64,000 bases of DNA. Source: Crotophaga sulcirostris. Lineage: Eukaryota > Chordata > Aves > Cuculiformes > Crotophagidae. Numbering within the stretch: the first letter of the stretch is position 1; every line of letters begins with the position of its first letter. Of this stretch, positions 1 to 11,560 are shown one piece after another. The notes beneath the pieces are model-generated. The model saw nothing but the letters and a program-made list of their open reading frames with translations. It did not search any database and was not told the DNA's origin. The stretch is from NCBI GenBank assembly GCA_013397455.1, contig VYZB01000225.1:280845-344844 (forward strand). The letters are read 5' to 3'. A program made the translations under genes and the position numbers.

Positions 1-106
1 CCTGCCCCGTTCCCGCCAGAGCTTGAGCCCCGCTGGGTGCGGCGGCAGCGCTGTCCCTCAGCTCGCTGCCCCTCAGGCCGGCGGTGCCTGCGCTGGGCAC
101 CGGGGG

Positions 107-686
107 NNNNNNNNNNNNNNNNNNNNNNNNNNNNNNNNNNNNNNNNNNNNNNNNNNNNNNNNNNNNNNNNNNNNNNNNNNNNNNNNNNNNNNNNNNNNNN
201 NNNNNNNNNNNNNNNNNNNNNNNNNNNNNNNNNNNNNNNNNNNNNNNNNNNNNNNNNNNNNNNNNNNNNNNNNNNNNNNNNNNNNNNNNNNNNNNNNNNN
301 NNNNNNNNNNNNNNNNNNNNNNNNNNNNNNNNNNNNNNNNNNNNNNNNNNNNNNNNNNNNNNNNNNNNNNNNNNNNNNNNNNNNNNNNNNNNNNNNNNNN
401 NNNNNNNNNNNNNNNNNNNNNNNNNNNNNNNNNNNNNNNNNNNNNNNNNNNNNNNNNNNNNNNNNNNNNNNNNNNNNNNNNNNNNNNNNNNNNNNNNNNN
501 NNNNNNNNNNNNNNNNNNNNNNNNNNNNNNNNNNNNNNNNNNNNNNNNNNNNNNNNNNNNNNNNNNNNNNNNNNNNNNNNNNNNNNNNNNNNNNNNNNNN
601 NNNNNNNNNNNNNNNNNNNNNNNNNNNNNNNNNNNNNNNNNNNNNNNNNNNNNNNNNNNNNNNNNNNNNNNNNNNNNNNNNNNNNN
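107..686. other. Assembly gap (580 N)
   Basis: There is an unbroken run of N from 107 to 686. It ends 14 bases before the NPTX2 start codon and so probably removes most of the 5' UTR and proximal promoter. Gaps at GC-rich first exons are common in bird assemblies. Open frames that run through the N block are artefacts. Confidence 0.99.
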
Positions 687-700
687 GCTCTCCAGCCGGG

Positions 701-1144
701 ATGCTGCCCGTGGTGGCCGGGCTCCTGCTCGCCGTAGCCGCGGGCGGGCGGGGGGCGGCGGCGGAGCAGGAGCAGAGCCCGCCGGGCAGCCGGTTCGTGT
801 GCACCTCGCTGCCGCTGGACGCGGGCTGCCCGCTGCCCCCCGTGCCCATGCAGGGCGGCGCGCTGCCCCCCGAGGAGGAGCTGAAAGCCGCGGTGCTGCA
901 GCTGCGGGAGACCGTCCTGCAGCAGAAGGAGACGATCGGGAGCCAGCGGGAGGCCATCCGCGAGCTGACCGGCAAGCTGAGCCGCTGCGAGAGCGCCGAC
1001 GGCAGAGCCGGCGCGGGCACCTGGAAGAAGGAGCTGGGCAAGGGCAAGGACACGATGGGCGATCTGCCGCGGGACCCCGCGCAGGTCATCGACCAGCTGA
1101 GCCGCACCATGCAGAGCCTCAAGGACCGCCTGGAGAGCCTGGAG
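701..1144 (+). CDS. NPTX2: NPTX2 exon 1 (signal peptide, N-terminal coiled coil)
   Basis: Encodes residues 1-148: the signal peptide, the short Cys-containing stretch (Cys34, Cys43), and the first heptad-rich segment from about residue 58, ending in the sequence LKDRLESLE. The donor is gag|gtaggg, in phase 0. The stretch after Cys96 (about 99-116, Gly/Ala/Lys-rich) is the least family-like part. It probably holds most of the six extra residues relative to human. The exon is strongly GC-rich, unlike exons 2-5. Confidence 0.95.
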
Positions 1145-4100
1145 GTAGGGCCGGGGCGCGCGGGGCCACCTCCCTCCCTGCCCGCCCGCGCCGAGCCCGG
1201 AGCCACCTCTGCGAGAGCGGCTTTGGGGCGCGGGGCGGGCAGGGGGAACCGCACCGTGACCCGAGTCGGAGGGGACCCGCGGGCATCGCCGAGTCCAACT
1301 CCTGTCCCACAGGACAGCCCCAGCACTCACACCGTTTTCCAAACGCTTCCTGAGTATTGTCAGGCTTGGCTCTGAGGCTGCTTCCCTGGGGATGGAGGTG
1401 AATCCAAACTGGGAGTTTGGATTGGGTTGGCTTGCCTTGTTTTCTTGGTTATTTATCTGCTGGCTCTCATGGTAATAAACCTGAAGGGCTCCTCTCTGAA
1501 TGCGTTCTCCCACTGCGTGGGCTGAGATGACAGTTTTTTCGCTTGTCACCAGCGTAGTTTCTGTATTAATATGTCTAAATCTCTCTTTTCGAGAACGTGA
1601 CTTCATGGGATTGAGATATAAGGAAAAATTTTTTGACTGAAAGGGTTCTCAGGCACTGGCACAGCTGCCCAGGAAAGCGGTTGAATCCCCATTCCTGGAG
1701 ATGTTTAAAAGACAAGTCAATGATGTGCTCAGGTATCTGGTCTAGTAGTGGATAGGTACAGTTGGACTCTGGTCTCAAAGGTCTTTCCCAACCAAATGAC
1801 TCTAAAGTTGGCATCTTGGGCAGTAAGTTCTTGGCAAATGATGCTGGACAGACCACTGGTAATGAGGAGATTGTGTTGAGCAGATTGTGAAGATAAGATG
1901 AGGTGTTTAGAGCTGATGTAGTATAGAAAGAACCTGATTCTGTTTGCTTGTGAATAGGAAGGGGATTTGGGCCAAGCCCTCTGATGAGTGATTTCCATGA
2001 GCCTTAGCACAGTGCCCATGGTCGAGTGGCACTCATGGGAATATTTTATAGAGAGAATTCCCACAGGAGTGGTGCTGGATGTTGTTTTGCTTTCCAAACC
2101 CAGAGAGCTACACACACGTCCTCCTGCTGTCCTCCAAGCAGTCAGTGGTGATGTGAGGATGGCAAATAACTTTCTAAAGGTTATCCTTTGAGGTCTAAAC
2201 TCTCTGGACTGCTTTTCTAGTGCAGTTCTGGATGATCTGGTAGTGTAACATCCTTTTTTCTTTTTTTCTGTTACTGTCTTTTTGAGACTTTTTTTTTTAG
2301 GTTTGTGGAAGAGAAGCTTCACTAGAGTAGTATAGTAGGTGGAAACATTGGTTTCTCAGTATCCTTAAAGATACCAGCATCACCTGAGAAAGTGTGTATG
2401 GGTTTTGGTTATTTTTTTCAATTTAAATAAAAATATTTTCACTAGCTAATACTTAGAGTTGTTCTAAAGAACATCAGACTCCTTTATTTTGCAAATCAAA
2501 AATGAGGAAACTTTCATTTGGTAAACTTGCTTTTGAAGTAGCTTAATTTTTTTATATAAAAAGAAATAGTTTTTCTGTTTATTTACATTGGCGATGTCAC
2601 TTGCAGTAAGTAAAGCAAAAATTGGCTGATGTGCCATGTGTGCCAATACTAATGTGACTGCATCAGACCTAGCTCCTGCATTGATTTTATTGAACTTAAA
2701 TGTTCAATAAACTTAAATGAACTTAAATGAAGACTCCTTCATATGAAACGCTGGAAACCTCTAACAAAAGTGCCCTTTTGTTTCAGGACCTGTTTAGCTA
2801 CAGTGCTGATAAAAGCATTGAACATGACAAGTGCTAAAAAGCAATACCTCTTTTGTACTTGCTGGAGAACTCTGTGATCTTGCTTTCTTCTGCTTGAATC
2901 AGGAGCGTATCTGCATTTCACAGTTTCTGTTTTAGAAATGACAGTTTTTTTCCTTCTCATTTCCCCTTAAGCATCAACTCCGAGCCAACGTGTCGTATGC
3001 AGCACTGCCTAATGACCTTCGAGAGATGCTTCAGCGGAGGCTTGGAGACCTGGAACGCCAACTCCTGAGCAAAGTGGCCGAGCTCGAGGATGAAAAGACT
3101 TTGCTTCATAACGAGACGTCAGCCCATCGGCAGAAGACAGAGACAGCCCTGAATGCATTGCTAGAAAGAGTGTCTGAATTGGAAAAAGGTAATTTGCACA
3201 GAATCTAAACGCATCCCCCTGCTGATTAATTTTGTTTACTCCCTCCTCCCAGTGCAGTAGTCTAAATGTGGGCCTTGAGGGGAAGGCAGTTAAGGTGCTG
3301 GCCTGAATAGTAGGTGACAGTGCAAATCCTTGGATTCCCTTTTTTTATTTTGTCACAGACTTTCTTCTTGACAGGTCTCTGTATGGCTTTGGCTTCCTGT
3401 CTCTAATTTGGCATATGTGGGTGGTTAGGATGGAACTCTCAGTGTCTGTGGGGTGTAAAAATCTATAAGGAGGCAAGTGGAAATAGGAAGAAGTATGACA
3501 TTGGTGTCAGGTGAATACCTAGATAATGTTGAGCAGAAGTGCCTTTATTTGGACTGAAAAATCATATGGGCTAAATTTAACTAGCACAACTGCCTTTGAT
3601 ATAATGAATGGCATTCTATACCAGAACAATTTCCAGCTGCTTTGGAAATATTGCTGAGGTCTTTTCTGTTTTTGCTGATTATGATTTTGGGTAACTGGAG
3701 GTACTTGAATTGTGTCCTATACCACGCGTGTAGCCTTCAGAGTTTACAGCAGATTACACATGGTGCCACTGGGGGACACTGTCTTAATCCTAGTAATTTA
3801 TTCAGATACTTACATTAATTATTACTGAGATCTCTGTGCTTGAGTAGGATCTGTTTATTTGAATTACAAATGCCCATGGAAATGAGCTAAAGAACAGAAC
3901 TATCTTTCTGTATTGACTATATACATCTACAGAATGTACTGTGCAGGACTGGAGTACCAGTAAATGTCACTACCCAGTCTTTAAATGATTTTTCCAAGGT
4001 GAGTAGGTTCTCTGCTTAAAAGCATCTTAATGGACATGCATTCAAAATGGTGCAAACATACATATCTCATGAATTTTAAAATGCAGCCTAATGGATCCAT

Positions 4101-7100
4101 TTGTGTAATATTGTATCTATTTTTTTCATTTAAAAAGTGTGAAGGAGGGGAAAAAGGAAGGAGGAAGAAGAGATCTTCTACTGGCTTTGTCATTTAGCTA
4201 TGCTGGCTCTTGAGAGCCAAGAAAGCCCAAACTGCAACTAAAGTTCTGGAGAGTTAGTGTCCTGTCAATGTCTTTTGTGGCAAGTATTGTTAGTCCTTGT
4301 CTCTGAAATATGTGACTCATATCAGCAAGTCATCAGAAAGAGAAAGGGAGTGGTGGGAGAACAAGAATATGTAATTTAGATAGTTTAAAAATAGCCTGCT
4401 CCCACCTTTATTTTTTGTGTGGGGAGGGGGTTGTCTTAAGTCTCCAGGGAAGTGAAGAATTTGGGCCAGAAACCAAGACACAGGCTTTCTTTTAGTTATT
4501 TGATTTGCTGTCTATTACAGTGCAGCTTAGCTTTTCTGGGCCTTTGGTTCATCTGGCAAATCAGAATGAGGGTAGTAATGATGTAAGAACTTAAAGATTT
4601 TGTAGATTTTGTGGATTAAATGCAGGCAATATTTGAAGTAAACAGGTCACTTTCCGTGTCTAGAACTATTTCCTCAATCTCTAAAAGGGAATAACAATAT
4701 TTCTGGATTATTTTTGGACAAGGTGGGCAAGATTCTTCAGGAAAAGGATTGTCTTAACCTGTGCATGTGCCCATTGCCCAGAACAGGAGAATCTTGTTAT
4801 CATTTGGAATTGTGGATGTTGTCAAGTCATGAGAACAAACTGAAGAATATAAAAAAGATTAATATAGTTTGTTATTTTGTAACCCATTTCTTTAAGTTCT
4901 TTCACAGAATGACTAGTGCTCTTAATGGAGTATGTTTCTTTTTTTGATAGGTGATATTGGTTTGTACCAGCCTGATGGAGGTTGCTCAACTTTAACCTTA
5001 AGACTCTGGGGTTTATTTGCTTAGAATTTAGAATATTTCAAGTTTTGGTCTCTAAGTTTCTCAAGACAGATACAAGCATCAGACAAGCTTTTTCTTCTTC
5101 CACCCCCTCATTCTGTGAAAAATGTAGTCAAAACACTTCAGTTGCTTCTGAGAATGGGAACCAAGAGAATGCCAATGGTATAAAAATTGCATATGTGAAT
5201 TGTGGCAACCTTTTGTGAAAGCAGCTTTTCTTTTGGATTAGAGCGTTAAGCTTGGCAAGGGAATCAAATTTGTTTCAGGAATGTGAGTAAAGGAAATGAG
5301 TGGTACTTGGAGCAGGTTGCTAAAAGGTTGAGGGTGACTACTACAGAACTGTGGGGTTTTATTCTGTGGCATGATGTGGGATTTCTATCTCCTTAATGTT
5401 TAATTCTAGAAAATTACTTGTAAGCAACTATGTCTGAAGTATACACAAACTATATAATATAGAGTATTGCAACTTTAGAACATTTTTGGTTTTAAGAATT
5501 CTCAGTTGGATAAACATCTCTGTGGAATATCTTGCTGTTTTTTATCACATCTTTTTGAAAAAGCTAGATTATTGTTTCTGCTTTTATGTAAAAACAAATG
5601 TCAAATGTTTTCATCATTTATAACTTTATATTGCATTTTTCTTTAGGTTACCTTGAACTTCAGCTTTGTTTTTGTTCAGATCACCTCCTGATTTGTCTAT
5701 GGGACTGAAAGCAGTTCTACTGAATTTAACTCTTTTCTGGAGTATGTCAGCTCCTTCTTATTTCAGATTGGCCACCTAAAACCAGAGCGTCAACCTGTCT
5801 CTTGGCCTGCTGTCTGTAAAATGGGCATGCTGCTGCTAGCTCCCTGTGTAGCAGTAATAGGAAAAGAAATACTGTTTTTGAAGCACTGTGATGCTTTAAT
5901 AATGAGCCTATCAGAGAATCCCTGTTTAGTAACAGTAAATAGCTTTTGAAACAGTTTGAATTGTTTGAAATAGGCATGCCTTCAGCCATGAACCTAAGCA
6001 ATGAAGAAAGAAAATATTTAATAGCCTCTCATTAGTTGTCTGCCATCTATTATTTTGCTCTAAATGGGCCGGAAAAATAAACTAAGTAATTGGCACCATG
6101 TGTATAAAATCTAGTTGTATTTTTCTGTGCTGCAAAATCAACATTCTGTAATATTACATAAATATATTTTTGTGTACCTCTCAAGTGATTAAAATTCCAA
6201 AGATTCTCAATATCAATTATATTGTTTCTTAACCTGAATTACAAATATATTGTTTTGTTTAATGGTAAAGTTTTTTTTCCTCAATGTAATTCTAGGTAAC
6301 AGTGCATTTAAGTCACCTGATGAATTCAAAGTCTCTCTTCCTCTTCGCACAAACTACTTATATGGGAAGATGAAGAAGACTCTGCCAGAGCTGTATGCTT
6401 TTACTGTATGTTTGTGGTTGAGATCCAGTGCATCTCCTGGGATTGGCACTCCATTCTCATATGCTGTTCCTGGGCAGGCTAATGAAATTGTCCTCATAGA
6501 ATGGGGGAATAATCCAATTGAACTGCTAATTAATGATAAGGTGAGAATCTATTAACTCTTCTTTGTTGTCTACATAATGAGAATAATGCCTGAACCCTTG
6601 GTACCTCTCTAGTAACTCTTTCATCTTGTCTGAAAGAAGCCAGCTCTGGGCCTTTGAGATACTAGTGTCTACTAGTCTGTTGTTATCCACGTGTTTGTTG
6701 CAAGTTCATAAAAGTACTTGTAAGAAAGTCAAATGTTACATACATCTGTGTGTTGAGACAAAGCAGCATGACATCTAGATGTGCACATGCTTATGCATGT
6801 CCTCTGAATTTACAAGCAGATCTTGGCTTCTTAGTTTTTTGTTTTATGAGACAGAAGCAATTTTTGAAGCCACGTTATTGCAAAGCCTGTGAGATTCAAG
6901 CCCGTTGTGGTATTTCTGTGTTTCTAATCCTGGAACTTCAGACACGTTAAAATGGATTTTGCAAAAGCCGTGTAATTATGGCTGGTTTTGTTATGCTTAG
7001 TGACTGAACGTCAGTTTAAATTCTTTTTTTGAGACTTTAGATACATAAAGCAACAATTGTCTCTCACTGTTTCATATTGCTGATGGTTTCTGACAAGCTT

Positions 7101-10100
7101 CAGAATGAAGCTTGAGGAGAATCAGACCTGTTGAAACTTGGCCTTAAAGCAGATTATAAATCCTTTCTCTCCACCTTTGGTTATGTTTCCTAGTAACTCT
7201 GCTCTCTGAGAGATCGTGTGTTTACAAATTTACAATACAACTCGGGTGCCTCAGTTATGTGGCTATTTAAGGACTTTTAACATCCCTATCATCCTCTCAA
7301 ATCAATAACATTGGAAGGCCAATTGTTTTTAATGGTTTGTGGAAGAGAATGAAACTTCAGTCTCCTTATCTTTAGTGATATAACACTGAAGAGAAAGTTG
7401 TCAGTACTACTAATGTTCTGTGAGGCTTTTTCTCCCACATCATACTTCTCCATAGCCCAGTGCAACTGTGTCTTTATGTTGACTTGAGTAAAGTTTCAAA
7501 TCAAATTCCTAAAGGAGCATAATTCCTCCTCATTTGGAGCCCTAACCCCAGGTTTTAAGAGAAACTTAACGTGAGCACTGAATGAAAAGTTAGGACTAAG
7601 CACTGAGATTTTAACGACCAATGCCACATGACATGCAGCGTCAGTGGATTGATAGCAGCTTAGACTCTAGTACTGGTGTCACTTGATTCTAGATGAAACA
7701 ATGGCTCACATCTAAAATAAAAAGCATGGCTCTATCCCTGAATACAGGACAGATGGGACAAAGTAGGAAGAAGTAGGTTAATTTCTGCCTCTGAAGTTTT
7801 TGCTTCTGAGGACAGAGTAAGTACTGTCCCTTTTTAAATGTTGTGCTAGAACTGGTAGGCTTGCTTTGTTACATGTTGTTCTTTGTTTTTGTTGTAGGTT
7901 GCTCAGCTCCCTCTCTTCATTAGTGATGGAAAATGGCATCATATCTGTATAACATGGACAACCAGAGATGGGATGTGGGAGGCTTTTCAGGATGGAGAGA
8001 AGCTCGGCACTGGGGAGAATCTTGCTCCTTGGCACCCAATTAAACCTGGGGGTGTCTTGATCCTGGGTCAGGAACAGGTGAGTGACTGACATTGAGATTT
8101 AGGGTTAAAAAAAAAAATCAAAACTCCTCAAACAGCAGCTGTGAGCACTTTTCTGTTAAACACTTGGTACTGTTGTATATACAGTATCAGAAAGATTCAA
8201 ACAAAGCAACAAGTACTTAATGTAATCGCACATTGTTATATTGTTTCATTAAATATTCAGACTCTTCATGTTGCAGCTACTCCTATTCCCATTCTTAATG
8301 CCACAGAGTGCAACTCGGTCAGTGATATGAATAATACCTTAAATTAAATCCTTTGAGCTAGATTGCTGGTAACTAGCAATGTGGCCACTGAACTTAGAAA
8401 AAATGAAAAAATTGGCCTGTGCTGTTGTCTGAGCAGTGAAAAAGAAGCTTGCTGAAAACAGAGCAAGTATATTTGCTTTGATTTGTTTTATTTTTTTTAA
8501 TTGAAGCCAAATTGACTGCCTCCCTTAGCAGTTTACTGCTTTCCCCCTTTCCTTTCCTCTTTATCCCAAGAATAATAAGAATGTTAGTCTTCAAGTCCTG
8601 GAATAGACCAAGGAAGGTGTGTGTATGGGGGTGAGGGGACCAACAGCTGTGGGCACTGGAGTGCTGCTGGGTATACCAGGATCTTTTATAACTTGGCCTG
8701 CTGTGGAGAACTCCCTCCATACTGAATTCAGTGGCTTTTCAGGTATGTCACACACTTTGAGCATAGTCAGAATTTGATGTCTACTTTAAAGGTGAGTCTG
8801 AAGTCAAAGGGACAAACTCCAAATGAGACATTTGATTTCTCATTAAAGACGTAGGTAAATAACTCTCCTAATGCAAATGCTAATAAAGCTTGGAACATTA
8901 GAACTGCGAACAGAAAGATTTCATGAGGTTAAGGTTAAGTCCATTCTGAGTATTGAAATAAACCCAAAGGATTTTGAATATCACTTTTCTAGTTAACATC
9001 TCATTAAACTATTGCCTGTGAATTGTGTGTTTCTCATCTTCACATTTTTTTCTCTACCTATGCGTTGTATGATTACCTATTCTGAAAAAAACATTACAAT
9101 GAGTAGCAGGAAAGAGCATTTCTCCAGGATTCCCAGGTTCGCAACTGGACAAAGAAAAAATAGTTTTGTTCCAACAATGATTTTTACTAGATACTTATCC
9201 ATGACAAATAACAATGGTAAACTCAGAATCCTAGTACACTCTGCATAGTAGGTGCTCCAGCTCACTACGAAGTGGCTGGCAGCTTTTCTGTAACACTCTC
9301 CTGCCATTTGCCTGGGGTGTGCTTGGTTCTATCCTACACTATTGGTTTCATGTTAGTGTGATTACACAAAATGTGATTTCTGCCCTTGAGTAGTGGATGG
9401 AGCAAGGGAATGCTTTTAGGCTCATGCAGTAACAGTTTGAGGTAATCATTCGATACAACCAGAAGAAGCTGGTGTATTTAGATCCAAAGATCACATATTA
9501 TAAGCTCTGCAGACAATTGGGCAAGGGCTACAGTTACAGTGTAATCTATTGCCGTAAAGCTTTTGGAGTAATCTTGCACACGTGTGCAGTTCTTGCTGAA
9601 GTTGTCCTGTGTCAAGCTTGCAAAATGGCTCCTAAATTACCCCCAATATTTAAAGCTGTCTTCCTGCTCTACTGCTTAGGGCAGGGTTAGTTATGTGTGA
9701 TGGTATATGGTCACTACTGTTTGCTTTCAATTGTTTTGACACATTTCAGATTGGAGCTTTTAACTTTTCCATAGAACATATTGCTTAAATTAACCCTTCT
9801 GAAAACCTGAAGTTGTTTGTGTCTGACCTAGCTCCTAGCAGTGTGGCTGGAGGGGCGAGGGTCTTTGGGTTTGAAGAAGAAAATGCTGAAATAACCTTTT
9901 TCTTCTAATCCTAACTCTTGTGTGCCTAAAGGACACAGTAGGAGGAAGATTTGATGCAACTCAAGCCTTCGTTGGGGAGATGAGCCAGTTCAATATATGG
10001 GACAGGGTCTTAAAAGCTGAAGACATCACAAATATTGCTAACTGCTCTACCAACATGCCTGGCAACATCATACCCTGGGTGGATAACAATGTTGATGTGT

Positions 10101-10159
10101 TTGGAGGTGCTACTAAATGGCCTGTGGAGACATGTGAAGAGCGTCTGCTAGATTTATAG
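701..10159 (+). CDS. NPTX2: Neuronal pentraxin 2 (Narp), five coding exons, complete
   Basis: Secreted, calcium-dependent pentraxin of neurons that clusters AMPA receptors at excitatory synapses (known for the family). Join 701-1144, 2972-3188, 6296-6540, 7898-8077, 9932-10159: 1314 nt, 437 residues, close to the 431 I recall for the human protein. All introns are GT-AG and the frame is kept; one codon (Gly221) is split between exons 2 and 3. Visible in the protein: hydrophobic signal peptide at about 1-21; cysteines 34, 43 and 96, placed for inter-subunit disulfides; coiled coil from about 58 to 215; pentraxin domain from about 225 to 437. The pentraxin signature HICITWTT is at 317-324, and Cys259-Cys319 matches the family's conserved disulfide. 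The Glu361-Gln362-Asp363 run and Gln373 match calcium ligands of C-reactive protein. N-glycosylation sequons are at Asn154, Asn195 and Asn399. The start was chosen for the signal peptide and a purine at -3. NPTX1 is less likely, because exons 3-5 match NPTX2 almost residue for residue from memory. Confidence 0.97.
1145..2971 (+). other. NPTX2 intron 1 (1827 bp)
   Basis: GT-AG intron (gtaggg ... cttaag). Its first 150 bases are still GC-rich and hold a four-tract G-run motif at 1225-1246. It also contains an old CR1 fragment (1612-1806) and a small AT-rich repeat around 2692-2730, where a ten-base unit (aacttaaatg) appears three times. No other coding content was seen. Confidence 0.9.
1612..1806 (+). 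repeat. CR1-type LINE, 3' end fragment in intron 1
   Basis: This resembles the 3' end of avian CR1 elements: the 'actgaaagggttct' stretch, then 'ggcacagctgcccaggaa', 'ttcctggagatgttta', and finally 'ttggactctggtctcaaaggtctttcccaac'. It is 5'-truncated and diverged, hence old. It lies in the same orientation as the gene. Edges are approximate. Confidence 0.8.
2972..3188 (+). CDS. NPTX2: NPTX2 exon 2 (coiled coil)
   Basis: Encodes residues 149-220 plus the first base of the Gly221 codon. It begins HQLRANVS after a cttaag acceptor and ends ELEKG at the donor aaaag|gtaatt. Leu/Glu/Lys heptads (such as LGDLERQLLSKVAELEDEK) continue the coiled coil that assembles pentraxin subunits. It carries the sequons Asn154 and Asn195. 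Reading on into the intron meets a stop after a few codons. Confidence 0.96.
3189..6295 (+). other. NPTX2 intron 2 (3107 bp)
   Basis: GT-AG intron (gtaatt ... ttctag), AT-rich. Open frames inside it are short and unlike the family. One isolated perfect AP-1 consensus (TGACTCA) lies at 4313-4319. No recognisable mobile element was seen. Confidence 0.9.
6296..6540 (+). CDS. NPTX2: NPTX2 exon 3 (start of pentraxin domain)
   Basis: Encodes the rest of Gly221 and residues 222-302, from NSAFKSPDEFKVSLPLR to ELLINDK. This is the first beta-sandwich part of the pentraxin domain and contains Cys259. The acceptor is ttctag|gtaac and the donor is gataag|gtgaga, in phase 0. The sequence is nearly unchanged from the mammalian protein as I remember it. 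Confidence 0.97.
6541..7897 (+). other. NPTX2 intron 3 (1357 bp)
   Basis: GT-AG intron (gtgaga ... ttgtag) with a T-rich tract just before the acceptor. Nothing else of note was seen. Confidence 0.9.
7898..8077 (+). CDS. NPTX2: NPTX2 exon 4 (pentraxin signature)
   Basis: Encodes residues 303-362, exactly 60 codons. It carries the pentraxin family signature H-x-C-x-[ST]-W-x-[ST] as HICITWTT (317-324), including Cys319. It ends LGQEQ, the start of the calcium-binding Glu-Gln-Asp run completed by exon 5. The donor is gaacag|gtgagt. Confidence 0.97.
8078..9931 (+). other. NPTX2 intron 4 (1854 bp)
   Basis: GT-AG intron (gtgagt ... ctaaag). AT-rich, without a recognisable element or extra exon. 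Confidence 0.9.
9932..10159 (+). CDS. NPTX2: NPTX2 exon 5 (C-terminal pentraxin domain and stop)
   Basis: Encodes residues 363-437 and the TAG stop. It starts DTVGGRFDATQAF, which gives the calcium-site Asp363 and Gln373. It contains the Asn399 sequon (NCS) and ends CEERLLDL, the characteristic C terminus of neuronal pentraxin 2. Confidence 0.97.
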   Translation, partial: DTVGGRFDATQAFVGEMSQFNIWDRVLKAEDITNIANCSTNMPGNIIPWVDNNVDVFGGATKWPVETCEERLLDL

Positions 10160-11560
10160 CTGCAATCTTTTCCCATTCAAGTGCCCCCTTTCGTAGGACA
10201 ATCTTCTGTGCAATCTAAAGCACTTTTTTTCTCTGCCCTTCCCCAGTCTTAACTCCCCAGAGGAATAAAAAAAAGTTGAGTAAGCTGCCTCAGTGCAAAG
10301 ATAGCTGCTAGTTTGGGGTGTTGAGCCTGACAATGAAAGGAGCACTTCTTGTCTAGAGCAAGCCCTTGCTTTGTTATGGCCTGATCCAAAAATACACTTT
10401 GGCCTGCAGCAGCCTTTTGGTTAGGCCCAAGCTTAGTTCATCAGTTCTAGCAGGGAGGGGGAACAGCCGTGCACATGTTAACTATGGTGTGCAAGGCTGA
10501 CAAAGAGCTAAGATTAACAGACTAAATGTGAATCCTTCCTCCCAGTCTATCATCTCCCCTTTGAATTGAAGCCATTATTTTTTAGCCCTTTTTAAAATAA
10601 ATCACTTAATCCTTACACTACAGTGGTTATGGTGCAACCGTGGGTAGAGTAGAACAGCCACTGTCTGAGTGCAAGGGTCTTGCTTTTTGATTTGCAGATT
10701 AGAAATCCTTATTTTATGATAAGGAGGCAATGTTTTTGAGACATGCTATTCTAGTTCACTTTGAAGAAAGGGCTGTGTAATCAGCACTGAAATAGAGATG
10801 CTTCAGGTAAGGTTCTGCCCAAAGCCTGTCTTTTGCCAGCCAGGATCCCAGCATGGGTGGATAAATGAAAGATTGTATTTGTATTTTCTGTAGGCTGAAT
10901 GTACTGAATTTGTAGTGACCTGGCTTGTAAACTTTTCTCTATTGTTTCTCTTGCTTTAGTCAATGTCTTCTATTTTTTTTTTTAATATACAAGCTGTGAT
11001 TAAGTGAATTCCTGTTTTGTTTTGCTTTGAAAGGCCTTTATATGAGCAAGTGCCAAAGTTCAGTTTCTGCTTGCTGAGAAACGCTATATATTTTTCCAAC
11101 ATGTCTTCTGCACTGTTTTCTATGTTATTATGATGGTCCTATGTAATATGAAAATGTGCTGTTTTTTCAATTCTTCTCGACTGTCTCTTCTGTAAGCACT
11201 GGGCTGACTACTACATTTTTTATCACTTTTCTCTCAATATTTTGCAAACAGTGTTGCTGTTTCCTTGGCATTGATGTGACTACTTGGTTTGTGGCTCGCA
11301 GATAGCAAATGCACTGTACTGGGAAAGAGTTAATACTTTTATTATTTAAAAGAGAAAAGATTTAAAGGGGGATAGGGGGAATTTATAAAGCTAAATATCA
11401 TATTTTATTTTTCATATGTTTGAATTGTAAGAATAATATGGTGAGAGTCCCATTTGTAGGATAAAGTTACATATTTCCATTAATATGTAGTATGCTGTTC
11501 TTAAAAAAAAATTCTTATAATGAACTTCTAATTAAAATGCACTGTAAAATGAGTCTTTTA
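10160..11560 (+). other. NPTX2: Probable NPTX2 3' UTR
   Basis: Noncoding sequence directly after the stop. Possible polyadenylation signals are AATAAA near 10264 and at 10596-10601, and ATTAAA at 11531-11536. The last would give a UTR of about 1.4 kb, in line with the roughly 2.7 kb mammalian mRNA I recall. The final 250 bases are very AT-rich with several ATTTA pentamers, as expected for an unstable immediate-early transcript. The end point is inferred, not seen. Confidence 0.6.
11531..11536 (+). terminator. Candidate polyadenylation signal (ATTAAA)
   Basis: ATTAAA variant signal, with a T-rich stretch 25-40 bases downstream that could serve as the GU/U-rich element. It was chosen as the likely main site because it accounts for the full length expected of the NPTX2 3' UTR. 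The AATAAA at 10596-10601 is an alternative proximal site. Confidence 0.45.

Larger units (their letters stand above)
1..1300. promoter_or_regulatory. CpG-rich island around NPTX2 exon 1
   Basis: The bases before the gap (1-106) and after it (687 to about 1300) are GC-rich with many CpG dinucleotides, unlike the AT-rich, CpG-poor sequence that follows. This fits a CpG-island promoter covering the first exon of NPTX2. The core promoter and transcription start cannot be located, because the stretch just upstream of the start codon is unsequenced. Bases 1-106 are probably promoter or 5' UTR; no TATA box is visible there. The 3' border of the island is approximate. Confidence 0.7.

Noticed and set aside
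23..1375. Long open frames on both strands across the N block
   Set aside because: They are open only because N codons carry no stops. Only 701-1144 is real coding sequence (NPTX2 exon 1).
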